DNA from: Kibdelosporangium aridum
GTDB lineage: Bacteria > Actinomycetota > Actinomycetes > Mycobacteriales > Pseudonocardiaceae
NCBI RefSeq assembly: GCF_900176515.1
Contig: NZ_FWXV01000001.1
Coordinates: forward strand, 1,500,564 to 1,564,563
Length of the DNA stretch: 64,000 bases
Direction of reading: 5' to 3'
In this document: positions 9,792-19,093 of the stretch, piece after piece
Layout: the number at the start of each line of letters is the position of its first letter
Numbering within the stretch: position 1 is the first letter of the stretch
Program-made: the position numbers and the translations under genes
The notes under the pieces: generated by a model
What the model was told of the DNA's origin: nothing
Database searches by the model: none
Seen by the model: only the letters and a program-made list of their open reading frames with translations

Positions 9792-10815
9792 CCCGGCTTG
9801 TCGTGGCCCGCACGACCAGGTCCGCGCCGAGCCGGATCACGCCCGACGGCGGCGCGGCGTCCAGTCCACAAGCGATCCGGCCGGCCATCGCACCGGCTTC
9901 CCGCAACGGCAGCCGTACGGTCGTCAGCGGCGGATGCGTGTCCTGGCAGAACTCGATGTCGTCGAACCCGGCGACCGAAATGGACTCCGGAACCGACAGC
10001 CCGGCGGACCGCACGGCCGCGAGCGCGCCCGCCGCCATCAGGTCGTTGGCCGCGACGATCGCGGTGATGTCGTTGCGAAGCAGGAGTTTGCGGCTCGCGG
10101 CCCAGCCGGACTCGCGGGTGAAGGTGCCTTGCTCGATCAGCGAGGGATCGTGGCCAGGCGCGGCGATCTGATAGCCGTGCAGGCGTTCGGTGCTGGTCGA
10201 TCGCAGTGGTGGCCCGGTGACGTACCCGATCCGCGTGTGGCCGAGTGCCTTCAGGTGTTCCATGAGCCGCAGGGTCCCGCCTGTGTTGTCGAACGTGATC
10301 GCGCAAGCCCCTGGCAGGTCCGGGATCGGAGGTCGTCCACACAGGACGATCCGGGCGCCGCGGTTGTGGAAGCCGCCGAGCAGGCGGGTCAGTTCGCGTT
10401 GATGGCCAGCGTCCCGGACCGAGCCGCCGACCAGGATCACGCCGTCGGCTCGCAACCGCCGCAGGTGCTCGAGTTGCCCGATCTCGCGCATCGGATCGCT
10501 GCCGGTGCTGCACACCAGGGCGAGCTGGCCCGCCAGGAACGTCTGGTCCTGCACGCCCGCGACGATGTGCGCGAAGAACGGGTCCGACATGTCGCCGACG
10601 ACCACGCCGATCACCTCGGACGCGGCTGCCGCCAAGGCTCTGGCGTGCCCGTTGACCACGTACTGCAGTTCGTGGATGGCCTTTTCGACGCGTTCGCGCG
10701 TGCCGCGTGCGACCAAGGTGCTGCGGTTGAGCACGCGGGAGACCGTGGCCGCCGAAACGCCGGCACGGTTGGCGACGTCGGCCAGGGTGGCTGGCCGGGC
10801 GAACTCTCCGCGCAT
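9781..10815 (-). CDS. LacI-family repressor of the pectin-associated sugar operon
   Basis: Repressor of 344 residues with N-terminal helix-turn-helix (TLADVANRAGVSAATVSRVLN) and a PBP1-type effector domain. The ATG at 10815 has AGGAG seven bases upstream and is preferred to the ATG at 10851. The gene sits divergently from the ABC-transporter operon at 10987 and convergently with the oxidoreductase at 8622. TTTKCAGAAAA sites precede all three genes, so this protein is the natural candidate to bind them. The effector is probably a pectin-derived oligosaccharide (inference from neighbours). Confidence 0.9.
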   Translation of the reverse strand: MRGEFARPATLADVANRAGVSAATVSRVLNRSTLVARGTRERVEKAIHELQYVVNGHARALAAAASEVIGVVVGDMSDPFFAHIVAGVQDQTFLAGQLALVCSTGSDPMREIGQLEHLRRLRADGVILVGGSVRDAGHQRELTRLLGGFHNRGARIVLCGRPPIPDLPGACAITFDNTGGTLRLMEHLKALGHTRIGYVTGPPLRSTSTERLHGYQIAAPGHDPSLIEQGTFTRESGWAASRKLLLRNDITAIVAANDLMAAGALAAVRSAGLSVPESISVAGFDDIEFCQDTHPPLTTVRLPLREAGAMAGRIACGLDAAPPSGVIRLGADLVVRATTSRVKA

Positions 10816-10831
10816 GACACCACTCCTGTCG

Positions 10832-10878
10832 TTTGCAGAAAACTCTGACATCGTCCCGCGACTACGCTCAGTCGTCAA
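10832..10878 (-). promoter_or_regulatory. Promoter and operator of the second LacI gene
   Basis: On the minus strand TTGACG (10878-10873), a 17-base spacer and GACGAT (10855-10850) form a plausible promoter. TTTTCTGCAAA, the complement of TTTGCAGAAAA, lies at 10832-10842 just downstream, 17 bases before the start codon. This arrangement would give autorepression. Confidence 0.5.
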
Positions 10879-10905
10879 ACCTTCATATCGCAGGCTAATC
10901 ATTGG

Positions 10906-10963
10906 TTGACAGTCGTGACAGTGCGGCTCTACCGTTCCGGTTCCACACGGGTTTTTCAGAAAA
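10906..10963 (+). promoter_or_regulatory. Promoter and operator of the pectin-sugar ABC operon
   Basis: TTGACA at 10906-10911, an 18-base spacer and TACCGT at 10930-10935. The near-perfect palindrome TTTTCAGAAAA follows at 10953-10963, downstream of the expected start point, where a bound repressor would block transcription. It is the most symmetrical of the three related sites. Confidence 0.6.
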
Positions 10964-10986
10964 CCTGCAAACCTGGGAGTGGTGGG

Positions 10987-12261
10987 ATGGGCGCTGGGAG
11001 ACTCAGGCGAGGGACCACGATCGCCGCCGTGGCGATCTCGCTGGCCGCATGTGGCACACAGTCCGGCGGCGACGGCGGTGACGTGACGATCTCGTTCGCC
11101 TGGTGGGGAAGTGACAGCAGGGCGACGATCACCAAGCAGGCGGTCGAGCTCTTCCAGCAGCGCAATCCCACGATCAAGGTACAGACCACGTTCTCGGCGT
11201 ACGCCGCCTACTGGGAGAAGGTCGCGACCCAGACCGCGGGCGGCAACCCGCCGGACGTGATGACCATGGACACCCGCTACCTGTCGGAGTACGGCGAGCG
11301 CAAGGTGCTGCTCGACCTCAACGAGGGCGCGGGCAAACAGGTCTCGTTGGCCGACGTGAACCCCGAACTGGCCAACACCGGCGTGATCGGCGGCAAACGG
11401 TTCGCGGTGCCGTGGGCGCAGAACACGTCCTCGCTGGTCTACGACCCGGCGGCCTACCAGGCGGCCGGCGTGGACATGACCGCGCCGATGACCTGGGAGC
11501 AGTTCCGGGTCGCCGCCGAGAAGGTCAGTGCCAGCAAGGGGTTCCAGACTCGGGGCGTCACCGACTTCGGCATGATCGACAGCGCGCTGGAGATCTGGCT
11601 GCGGCAGCGCGGCAAGGGGATGTTCACACCGGACGGCAAGCTCGGGTTCGGCGAACAGGACCTGCGCGAGTACTGGGAGCTGGCCAGCCGGTTCCGCACC
11701 AGCAAGGCGGCATCGGACGCGGAGGTGACCGCGTCCTACAACACCTCTCCTGAGCAGGCGCCGTTCGGCAAGAAGCTCACCGCCGCCGAATTCGCCTACG
11801 ACAGTGTGTATCCCAGCTACCAGAAGGCGTACGGCACGGACCTCAAGGTCGCGCCGTACCCCAGCGACGACCAGGCCAACATCGGCCAGTACCGCCGCCC
11901 GTCGATGTTCCTGTCCGTCTCGGCCCGCGGCAAGGCGCAGGACGCGTCGGCGAAACTGGTGAACTTCCTGATCAACGACCCGGAAGCGGGCAAGATCCTC
12001 GGCACCGACCGCGGTCTGCCGCCCAACCTGAAGATCCGTGCCCAGCTGGCCGGCCAGGCCACCGGCACCAACAAGACGATCTTCGACTACGAGGCCTCGC
12101 TCGAAGCCAAGCTCGGCCCCGCGCCCGCCGTGCCGCCCAAGGGTGCCGGTGCCATCCAGAAGCTGTTGCAGCGCACCTACGAGGAGGTCGCGTTCGGACG
12201 GCTCAGCGTCGACGCAGCGGTGAGCCGGTTCTTCTCCGAAGCGCAGAAGGACCTGCAGTGA
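10987..12261 (+). CDS. Carbohydrate ABC transporter substrate-binding lipoprotein
   Basis: Family 1 extracellular solute-binding protein of 424 residues. A short positively charged signal ends in the lipobox LAAC (Cys 22). The mature part begins with the usual ISFAWWGS strand and includes the conserved PPDVMTMDTRY and PWAQNTSS regions. The ATG at 10987 has GGGAG seven bases upstream; farther starts would place the signal peptide internally. First gene of a seven-gene coupled operon reaching to 17877. Neighbouring pectate lyase, YesL-like and oxidoreductase genes suggest pectin or rhamnogalacturonan oligosaccharides as ligand. Confidence 0.9.
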   Translation: MGAGRLRRGTTIAAVAISLAACGTQSGGDGGDVTISFAWWGSDSRATITKQAVELFQQRNPTIKVQTTFSAYAAYWEKVATQTAGGNPPDVMTMDTRYLSEYGERKVLLDLNEGAGKQVSLADVNPELANTGVIGGKRFAVPWAQNTSSLVYDPAAYQAAGVDMTAPMTWEQFRVAAEKVSASKGFQTRGVTDFGMIDSALEIWLRQRGKGMFTPDGKLGFGEQDLREYWELASRFRTSKAASDAEVTASYNTSPEQAPFGKKLTAAEFAYDSVYPSYQKAYGTDLKVAPYPSDDQANIGQYRRPSMFLSVSARGKAQDASAKLVNFLINDPEAGKILGTDRGLPPNLKIRAQLAGQATGTNKTIFDYEASLEAKLGPAPAVPPKGAGAIQKLLQRTYEEVAFGRLSVDAAVSRFFSEAQKDLQ

Positions 12262-13220
12262 CGGTTCTGAACAAGACGCCGCCGTACCCTGCCACAGCGG
12301 CGCCGGCCCCACGGAAAACCCGTGGGGCCGGGCGGCGGCGTGGGGACCATCAGCGTGAGGCCTATGTCTTCCTGACGCCGTGGATTCTCGGCGCGATCGG
12401 GCTGACCGTCGGCCCGATGGTCGTCTCCCTGTACCTGTCGTTCACCGAGTACGACCTGTTCACCGAGCCGCGCTGGGTCGGGTTCGACAACTTCGTGCAC
12501 ATGTTCACCGAAGACGACCGCTACCTGCAGTCGGTCAAGGTGACCTTGTTGTACGTGCTGGTCGCGGTGCCACTGAAGATGATCGTGTCCCTGCTGATCG
12601 CGATGGCGCTCAACACCCGGGCCGGATCGAACGGCTTCTACCGCGCGGCTTTCTACGCGCCTTCGTTGCTGGGTGCCAGTGTCGCGGCGGCGTTGGTGTG
12701 GCGGGCGATGTTCACCGAGGGCGGCACGGTCAACGAACTGCTCGACGGCATCGGCTGGGAAACCCCGAGCTGGATCGACGACCCCTCGTACACGATCTGG
12801 TCGGTGATCCTGCTGGCGGTGTGGCAGTTCGGCGCGCCGATGGTGATCTTCCTGGCCGGACTCAAGCAGATCCCGCGTGAGCTCTACGAAGCGGCCGAAG
12901 TGGACGGTGCGAACCCGGTCCGCAAGTTCTGGCACATCACGCTGCCGATGCTCTCGCCGGTGATCTTCTTCAACCTGGTGCTCGAGGCCATCCACGCGTT
13001 CCAGGTGTTCACCCCGGCGTTCGTGATCGGCGGTGGCCGGGGCGGGCCAGCCGACTCGGCACTGGTCTACACCTTGTACCTGTACCAGGCCGGGTTCGAG
13101 GACTTCGAGATGGGTTACGCCTCCGCGATGGCATGGGTGCTGCTCGTGGTGATCGGGATCGTGACGGCCGTGATCTTCCGCAGCGCGCGGCTCTGGGTCT
13201 TTTACGGAGACAAGGCATGA
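12258..13220 (+). CDS. Sugar ABC transporter permease, MalF/UgpA type
   Basis: Six-helix inner-membrane permease of 320 residues of the CUT1 class. The conserved cytoplasmic EAA loop reads YEAAEVDGANPVRKFWHITLP (about residues 212-232). GTG start overlaps the binding-protein stop by 4 bases. Together with the next gene it forms the membrane channel. No ATPase gene is present, as is common for actinobacterial CUT1 importers that share the MsiK-type ATPase encoded elsewhere. Confidence 0.92.
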   Translation: MTVLNKTPPYPATAAPAPRKTRGAGRRRGDHQREAYVFLTPWILGAIGLTVGPMVVSLYLSFTEYDLFTEPRWVGFDNFVHMFTEDDRYLQSVKVTLLYVLVAVPLKMIVSLLIAMALNTRAGSNGFYRAAFYAPSLLGASVAAALVWRAMFTEGGTVNELLDGIGWETPSWIDDPSYTIWSVILLAVWQFGAPMVIFLAGLKQIPRELYEAAEVDGANPVRKFWHITLPMLSPVIFFNLVLEAIHAFQVFTPAFVIGGGRGGPADSALVYTLYLYQAGFEDFEMGYASAMAWVLLVVIGIVTAVIFRSARLWVFYGDKA

Positions 13221-14047
13221 GGGCCAAAACCGTGCTGTGGCACGTGCTCTGGCTGGCGGCTGTCGGGGTCGTGCTGTACCCGATGATCTGGCTGGCCTTC
13301 GCGTCGGTGAAACCGCCGTCCGAGGTGCTGTCCAGCCTGAACCTGTTCCCCAGCCGCGTGGTGCTCGACGGTTACCGGCAGGGATGGGAAGGCGCGGCCG
13401 GGATCGGGTTCGGCACGTTCTTCCTCAACTCGTTCATCGTCGCGATCGCTTCTGTTGTCGCCAACGTGTTCTCGTGCACGCTTGCCGCGTACGCGTTCGC
13501 GCGCCTGCGGTTCCGGTTCTCCGGTGCGCTGTTCGCGTTCATGATCGCGACCTTGATGCTGCCGCACCACGTCACGCTGATCCCGCAGTACGTGATCTTC
13601 CAGCAGGCCGGGCTTGTGAACACGTTCGTGCCGCTGGTGCTGCCGAAGCTGCTGGCCACCGAGGCGTTCTTCGTCTTCCTGATCGTACAGTTCATGCGCG
13701 GCATCCCGCGTGAGCTGGACGAGGCAGCGACCATCGACGGCTGCGGGGTGTACAAGACGTTCTGGCACGTGGTGCTGCCGCTGGCCAAGCCCGCGCTGGT
13801 GACGACGTCGATCTTCACGTTCATCTGGACGTGGAACGACTTCTTCACGCAGATGGTGTACCTCAACGACGCCGACAAGTTCACTGTCCCCTTGGGACTG
13901 CGGTTGTTCGTCGACACCAGCAGTGAGTCCAACTTCGGTGCCATGTTCGCCATGTCGGCGCTGGCGCTGGTCCCGATCGTGGCGTTCTTCCTCGCCTTCC
14001 AGCGCCTGCTGGTGGAAGGCGTCAGCACCAGCGGACTGAAGGGGTGA
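13217..14047 (+). CDS. Sugar ABC transporter permease, MalG/UgpE type
   Basis: Partner CUT1 permease of 276 residues, with the EAA loop LDEAATIDGCGVYKTFWHVV. The ATG at 13217 overlaps the previous stop codon (ATGA) and gives a normal family length starting with a charged segment and first membrane helix. The 3' end overlaps or abuts the YesL-like gene. Confidence 0.92.
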   Translation: MRAKTVLWHVLWLAAVGVVLYPMIWLAFASVKPPSEVLSSLNLFPSRVVLDGYRQGWEGAAGIGFGTFFLNSFIVAIASVVANVFSCTLAAYAFARLRFRFSGALFAFMIATLMLPHHVTLIPQYVIFQQAGLVNTFVPLVLPKLLATEAFFVFLIVQFMRGIPRELDEAATIDGCGVYKTFWHVVLPLAKPALVTTSIFTFIWTWNDFFTQMVYLNDADKFTVPLGLRLFVDTSSESNFGAMFAMSALALVPIVAFFLAFQRLLVEGVSTSGLKG

Positions 14048-14592
14048 GGGTGATGTGGCGTGAGCGGTTGACCGAGTTCTCCGACTGCCTGCAACTCGGC
14101 CTGCTGGTCTGTGCCGCCTCGATTCCTGTGGTCACCGTCGGTCCGGCCTTCGCTGCCGGATGCCGGGTGGTGAGCAGGTGGCGCGACGGCGAGTCACCAC
14201 CGATGTTCGCGACCTTCCGCGACGAGTTCGTCCGGCGGCTGCGTGGCGGGGTTCCCTTCAGCGCAGCCGTTGTCGTGGCGATCCTGCTGCTGAGCGTCGA
14301 CTTGGCACTGGTTGAGGCCGGGGTGCCCGGTGGGCAGTTCTTCGCTGTGCTGTTCCCGGTCATGCTGGTGGCCTTGCTGGTCGTGGCGTTGCGGACGTGT
14401 TCGGTAGTGGCGGTGCACCAGAAATGGATCCCCGCCTTGCGGGCCGCCGCGCGGCTCAGTCTGGACATCCGGGGCTCGGCGTTGCTGGCCGGCGCGATCG
14501 TCACCGCCGGTGTGCTGGTCTGGATGCAGCCGCTGATGTTGTTGCTGGTGGCCGGACCGGTCACATTGGCCGCGGTCGGGACGGCGAGATGA
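14044..14592 (+). CDS. DUF624 (YesL-like) membrane protein
   Basis: Small integral membrane protein of 182 residues with about four hydrophobic helices and the DUF624 look of YesL, which in Bacillus subtilis sits with the rhamnogalacturonan transporter YesOPQ. Its function is not established; a helper role for the adjacent CUT1 importer is the usual assumption. GTG at 14044 overlaps the permease stop (GTGA); an in-frame ATG at 14053 is the alternative start. The end overlaps the next gene by 4 bases. Confidence 0.75.
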   Translation: MRVMWRERLTEFSDCLQLGLLVCAASIPVVTVGPAFAAGCRVVSRWRDGESPPMFATFRDEFVRRLRGGVPFSAAVVVAILLLSVDLALVEAGVPGGQFFAVLFPVMLVALLVVALRTCSVVAVHQKWIPALRAAARLSLDIRGSALLAGAIVTAGVLVWMQPLMLLLVAGPVTLAAVGTAR

Positions 14593-15704
14593 GGCCTCGT
14601 GTGGTCGTGGCCGGGATGACCGGTTACGCGGAAGTCCACCTGCGCCGAGCCCGTGCCATGCACGACGCCAACGAGATCGTGCTGGCAGGCGCCTGCGACG
14701 TGAAGCAGACTGTTCCGGACACGGCGAGTGTGCTGCCGTCGGACGCGCTGGTCAGCCGTGACCTGCGGGATCTGATCGACCGCACAACACCGGACATCGT
14801 GGTGGTGGCGACGCCCCCGCACACGCACCTGCCTGTCGCGCTCACCGCGGTGTCAGCCGGGTGTCACGTCCTCGTGGAAAAGCCGCCCGTGCTCAGTCTC
14901 GACGCCTTCGAGCGGCTCGCGACCGCGGCGCAGCGACGTCGGGTGCAGGTGCAGACCGGCTTCCAGAGCTTCGGGTCGATGGCGTTGCACGCGCTGCGGG
15001 CGGCTGTCGAGACCAAAACCATCGGGATGGTCACCGGCGTGGGAACGGCCGGGGCCTGGATCCGCCGTGACGGTTACTACCAGCGCAATTCGTGGGCGGG
15101 TCGCCGACGGCTGAACGGCGAGTTCGTCGTGGACGGCGTGTTGACGAACCCGTTCGCGCACGCCGTCGCCACCGCACTGCTGGTGACGGGCAAGGCGGAC
15201 GCGTTGCCGCAGCACATCGAGACCGAGCTCTACCAGGCTCGGCAGATCGAGGCGGACGACACGTCATGTGCTCGGCTCCGGTTCCCGAACGGGCTGGAGG
15301 TCGTCGCCGCGGCGACGCTCTGCACTGAGCAGGAATTCGAGCCGTACGTGGTACTGCACGGAACGCGCGGCAAGGCGCGGTGGTGGTATCGGTCCAACAT
15401 CCTGGAGATCAACGGTGAACGTGTGCCCGCCGGTACCCCGATCGACCTGTTGCGCAATCTGGTGATGCACGTCAAGGACAGGACGCCGTTGGTCGCGCCG
15501 TTGAGCCAGACCCGTGCGTTCACCGCGTTCGTGCAGGCGGTCCGGGATCACTCCGGGCCAAGGCGGGTCTCCGCCGACTGGGTGTACACAGTCGACGCGG
15601 GAATGGAACGCCGGTACGTGATCGATCGCGCGGACAAGTTCGTCGAGTCGGCAGCGGAGAGCATGGCGCTCTTCTCGGAACTGGGCGTGCCATGGGCGAC
15701 CTGA
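14589..15704 (+). CDS. Gfo/Idh/MocA-family oxidoreductase
   Basis: NAD(P)-dependent dehydrogenase of 371 residues. It has the Rossmann segment VVAGMTGYAEVH and an intact catalytic motif LVEKPPVLS. It is closely related to the protein at 8622, which lacks the EKP lysine. Overlaps DUF624 (ATGA) and is followed by the PmoA-like gene with a 1 to 13 base overlap, so it is part of the transport operon. Likely acts in the cytoplasm on an imported pectic sugar or sugar acid; the substrate is not identifiable. Confidence 0.88.
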   Translation: MRPRVVVAGMTGYAEVHLRRARAMHDANEIVLAGACDVKQTVPDTASVLPSDALVSRDLRDLIDRTTPDIVVVATPPHTHLPVALTAVSAGCHVLVEKPPVLSLDAFERLATAAQRRRVQVQTGFQSFGSMALHALRAAVETKTIGMVTGVGTAGAWIRRDGYYQRNSWAGRRRLNGEFVVDGVLTNPFAHAVATALLVTGKADALPQHIETELYQARQIEADDTSCARLRFPNGLEVVAAATLCTEQEFEPYVVLHGTRGKARWWYRSNILEINGERVPAGTPIDLLRNLVMHVKDRTPLVAPLSQTRAFTAFVQAVRDHSGPRRVSADWVYTVDAGMERRYVIDRADKFVESAAESMALFSELGVPWAT

Positions 15705-16621
15705 TGCGGCTGATCGAGGACAACGGGTACGTGCGGGTGGCCGCCGGTGACGTCGAACTCGCCGAGTACGTGGTCGAACCGGGCGTTCCGCAGACCGACT
15801 CGCCGAAGCCCTACCTGCATCCACTTCGGACCATCGCCGGCGACGTGGTCAGCGCGATCCGGCCGCACGACCACACGTGGCACAACGGCCTGCAGTTCAC
15901 CGCGGCCAACCTGTCCGGTGAGAACTTCTGGGGTGGCCGGACGTTCGTGCGTGGGCACGGGTACACGCCGTTGGACAACAACGGGTCGATCCGGCATGTG
16001 CGGTGGCACCGCGTCCAGTGTGACGACGGGCTGGCGGAGATGCGGCACAGGCTGGAATGGCAGACCCGGGCAGGGGAGTGCTGGCTGACCGAGGACCGGT
16101 CCATCGAAGTGTCCGAAGTGGACCAGGTCGATGGATCGTGGTTGCTGACGTGGCGCACCCGGCTGCACAACACCAGTGGACGAGAGTTGCGCTGGGGCAG
16201 CCCGGTCACCGAAGGTAGGCCGACCGCGGGCTACGGCGGACTTTTCTGGCGTGGTCCGCGGTCATTCATCGGTGGTACGGCGTTGACTGCGACGGGCGTA
16301 CGCGACGAGGACGCGATGGGCAGCCGCGCGCCATGGTTGTCCTTCACCGGCCAGCACGACGTGAGCCTCCGCTACTCCACTGTGGTCTTCGTGGACTGCC
16401 CGGCCAACGTCCGGTATCCCACGCCGTGGTACGTCCGGACGGCCCCGTTCCCGGTGGTCAGCTTCGCGGTCACGTTCCATGAACCACTTCTGCTCGAACC
16501 GGACGGCCAACTCGGCCTGACGCATCACGCGATCATCGCTGACGGCCGCTGGGATCCCGTGCGGATCGAGGACTACATCCGTCAACGCATCACTCCTCGC
16601 TGGGACAAGGAGAACGCGTAA
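15692..16621 (+). CDS. PmoA-like protein (DUF6807)
   Basis: Protein of 309 residues of the DUF6807 family, often annotated as a methane monooxygenase PmoA homologue although it is a soluble protein found in sugar-utilisation loci. Recognisable segments include RPHDHTWHNGLQF, rich in conserved His, and a TEGRPTAGYGGLFWRGPR block. Two starts are possible: ATG at 15692, or ATG at 15704 which overlaps the previous stop as TGATG. The stop overlaps the next start (TAATG). Function unproven; co-occurrence with Gfo/Idh enzymes suggests a role in sugar processing. Confidence 0.75.
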   Translation: MGDLMRLIEDNGYVRVAAGDVELAEYVVEPGVPQTDSPKPYLHPLRTIAGDVVSAIRPHDHTWHNGLQFTAANLSGENFWGGRTFVRGHGYTPLDNNGSIRHVRWHRVQCDDGLAEMRHRLEWQTRAGECWLTEDRSIEVSEVDQVDGSWLLTWRTRLHNTSGRELRWGSPVTEGRPTAGYGGLFWRGPRSFIGGTALTATGVRDEDAMGSRAPWLSFTGQHDVSLRYSTVVFVDCPANVRYPTPWYVRTAPFPVVSFAVTFHEPLLLEPDGQLGLTHHAIIADGRWDPVRIEDYIRQRITPRWDKENA

Positions 16622-17877
16622 TGCTGGCAAAGCTGTTACCGATCGTGGTCTCGATAGGACTGGTCTCCGCCGCACCCGCGAGCGCGGACTTCGAACACCT
16701 CGGCCGGGAGGTGATCGGCCCCCGTGACGGCTGGGCGGCTGGGACAACCGGAGGCTCGACGGCGACCCGTGAGCACGTGTACTTCGTGGACAGTCGTTCG
16801 GAGCTTGTCGCGGCCCTGACGGGCACCACACCCAAGATCGTCTACGTCCGGGGCACGGTCGAAGGCAACGTGGACGATGCCGATCGCCCGCTGCGGTGCT
16901 CGGACTATGCCGATCCCGGCTACAGCCTGCCGGCGTATCTGAAGCAGTACGACCCGGCGACCTGGGGCCGCGTCGAGCCGTCCGGACCACTGGAGGAAGC
17001 CAGGGCCCGGTCACAGGCCAACCAGGCCCGCCGGGTGATCGTTCCAGTCGGGTCCAACACGACCATCGTGGGCCTTGGCGACGACGCGACCCTGCTCGGG
17101 CTGACACTGCGGATCGGAGGCACGGACAACGTGATCATCCGCAACCTGCGGTTCGAGGACGCGTATGACTGCTTCCCGCAATGGGATCCGCTTGACGGCG
17201 AAACGGGCAACTGGAACTCCGAGTACGACAACTTGGTGCTCGCCGGGGCCACCCACGTCTGGGTCGATCGATGCGAGTTCAGCGACGGTGGGAACACCTC
17301 GCAGCCGACTTACTTCGGCCGCAAGTTCGAAGTGCACGACGGCCTGTTGGACGTCGTCAACGGCGCTGACCTGGTCACGCTGTCGTACAACCACTTCCAC
17401 GACCACGACAAGTCACTGTTGATCGGCAACACCGACCGGCCCACCTATGACGTGGGCAAGCTCCGCGTCACCCTGCACCACAACTTCTTCGAGAACCTCG
17501 GCTCGCGTGCCCCTCGCGTCCGTTATGGACAGGTGCACGTGTACAACAACCTGTACGTCATCCCGAAGGCCGCGAGTTACGAGTACTCGTGGGGTGTCGG
17601 CGTCGAATCGAGGATCTACGCGGAGAACAACTACTTCCAGACAGGTCGTGACGTCAGCGCGAGCACGTTCGCGAAGTGGTGGAAGGGGACCGCGTTGCAC
17701 GCCACCGGGACGCTGGTGAACGGCCGCCCGGTGGACGTCGTAGCGGCACACAACGCGGCCTTCGACCCCGATCTGGGCACCGACGTGGGCTGGACGCCCA
17801 CCTTGGTCGCCCGGATGGACCCCACGGAGACTGTTCCCCGTGAGGTCCGCCGGAAGGCTGGCGTGGGGCGTAACTAA
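16621..17877 (+). CDS. Secreted pectate lyase, polysaccharide lyase family 1
   Basis: Cleaves polygalacturonate by beta-elimination outside the cell. 418 residues with a Sec signal ending near APASA-D, then a parallel beta-helix. PL1 landmarks are the strand NVIIRNLRFED, the VWVDRCEF motif (vWiDH in typical members), HFHDHDKSLLIGN, and the catalytic-Arg segment SRAPRVRYG followed by HVYNN. Start overlaps the preceding stop (TAATG), so it is coupled to the importer operon, an unusual arrangement for a secreted enzyme. It ends four bases into the convergent MetE-like gene. Confidence 0.9.
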   Translation: MLAKLLPIVVSIGLVSAAPASADFEHLGREVIGPRDGWAAGTTGGSTATREHVYFVDSRSELVAALTGTTPKIVYVRGTVEGNVDDADRPLRCSDYADPGYSLPAYLKQYDPATWGRVEPSGPLEEARARSQANQARRVIVPVGSNTTIVGLGDDATLLGLTLRIGGTDNVIIRNLRFEDAYDCFPQWDPLDGETGNWNSEYDNLVLAGATHVWVDRCEFSDGGNTSQPTYFGRKFEVHDGLLDVVNGADLVTLSYNHFHDHDKSLLIGNTDRPTYDVGKLRVTLHHNFFENLGSRAPRVRYGQVHVYNNLYVIPKAASYEYSWGVGVESRIYAENNYFQTGRDVSASTFAKWWKGTALHATGTLVNGRPVDVVAAHNAAFDPDLGTDVGWTPTLVARMDPTETVPREVRRKAGVGRN

Positions 17878-18989
17878 CCCCAGACCTCGGCGGCGGTTTC
17901 GACGATCAACGCGAGCTTCGCGGCCTGCTCCTCGTGGGTGAGGACGTTGCCCTCCACAGTGGACGAGAAGCCGCACTGCGGGGACAGGCACAACTGATCG
18001 AGTGGGACGTACTGCGCCGCTTCGTCGATCCGTCGCTTGAGGTCGTCCTTGTTCTCCAGCTCGCCGCGCTTGGTGGTGACAAGGCCGAGGACGACCATCT
18101 TGCCTGGCGGCACGAACCGCAGTGGTGCGAAGCCGCCCGACCGGGCGTCGTCGTATTCCAAGAAGAACCCGTCCACGGCCAACTCGGAGAACAACGCCTC
18201 GGCGACGAAGTCGTATCCGCCGGCCGCGGCCCAGGATGAGCGGAAGTTGCCCCGGCACATGTGCGTGGTGACGGTCAGGCCTTTCGGCTTGTTGGCCAGC
18301 GCGGCATTGACTTGTTTGATGTAGCGCAGATGTTGGTGTTCGGCGTCGTCACCGCGCGCCTCGAGCATCGCGCGCTGTTCGGGATCGTTGAGATACGCGA
18401 AGCTGGTGTCGTCGAACTGCAAGTAGGTACAGCCCAACGCGGCGACCCCAGCGACCTGCTCGGCGTAGGCCGCCGACAGATCCGTCCAGAACTGTTCCTC
18501 GTCAGGGTAGACGGCGGGATCGAGGGCGGCGCGCCCGCCGCGGTAGTGCACCATGCTCGGCGACGGGATCGTCAGCTTCGGGGTGACGCCTTCCTCGACG
18601 ACCGACTGCAGAAAGGTGAAGTCCTCGGCGAAGATCGTCTCCGGCAGCCGCACCGGGCCGTCGACGTGCAACGCGGCTGACGTGAACTCCAGGTCGCCCT
18701 CGGCGTTGTGGAACTGCACCTTGATCTTCTCGTCGGCCTTGCTGATCCCGCCGAGCCGGTAGATGAAGTCCATGTGCCACGACGTGCGGCGGAACTCCCC
18801 GTCGGTCGCCGACTGGAGCCCGGCCGCACGCTGCATCCGGACCACGTCACGGATCGCGTCGTCCTCGATCTCACGCAACTGTTCCAGCGAGATCTTGCCG
18901 TTCGCGTGGTCTGATCGAGCGGCCAGCAACGCGGGCGGCCGCAGCAGACTGCCGACGTGATCGGCGCGGAACGGTGGCGTAGTGCGCAC
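17874..18989 (-). CDS. MetE C-terminal-domain-like methyltransferase
   Basis: Stand-alone relative of the catalytic C-terminal domain of cobalamin-independent methionine synthase (YxjG/YxjH group), 371 residues. The N-terminal barrel duplicate of full MetE is absent. Zinc ligands are visible: His-X-Cys in THMCRGN, the following Glu region, and Cys in SPQCGFSS. The GTG at 18989 has GAGGAGG just upstream and gives a start VRTTPPFRADHVGSLLRP typical of the group. Probably transfers a methyl group to homocysteine or another thiol; the natural donor is unknown. Divergent from the beta-helix protein. Confidence 0.82.
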   Translation of the reverse strand: MRTTPPFRADHVGSLLRPPALLAARSDHANGKISLEQLREIEDDAIRDVVRMQRAAGLQSATDGEFRRTSWHMDFIYRLGGISKADEKIKVQFHNAEGDLEFTSAALHVDGPVRLPETIFAEDFTFLQSVVEEGVTPKLTIPSPSMVHYRGGRAALDPAVYPDEEQFWTDLSAAYAEQVAGVAALGCTYLQFDDTSFAYLNDPEQRAMLEARGDDAEHQHLRYIKQVNAALANKPKGLTVTTHMCRGNFRSSWAAAGGYDFVAEALFSELAVDGFFLEYDDARSGGFAPLRFVPPGKMVVLGLVTTKRGELENKDDLKRRIDEAAQYVPLDQLCLSPQCGFSSTVEGNVLTHEEQAAKLALIVETAAEVWG

Positions 18990-19093
18990 GGTGATCCTCC
19001 TCGCTGCTCGTGCCATCGGACTGCAAGCCTGCCAGATTTTCCGCGGACCGTCGTGCTTGCCGCCCGGGGTCGTTCTTGCCCGCCTTGGCGGCG

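Noticed and set aside
9781..12312. Very long minus-strand open frame (843 codons) covering the second LacI gene and the binding-protein gene
   Set aside because: Only 9781-10815 is the LacI protein; the rest is a high-GC shadow of the plus-strand binding-protein gene with no family features.
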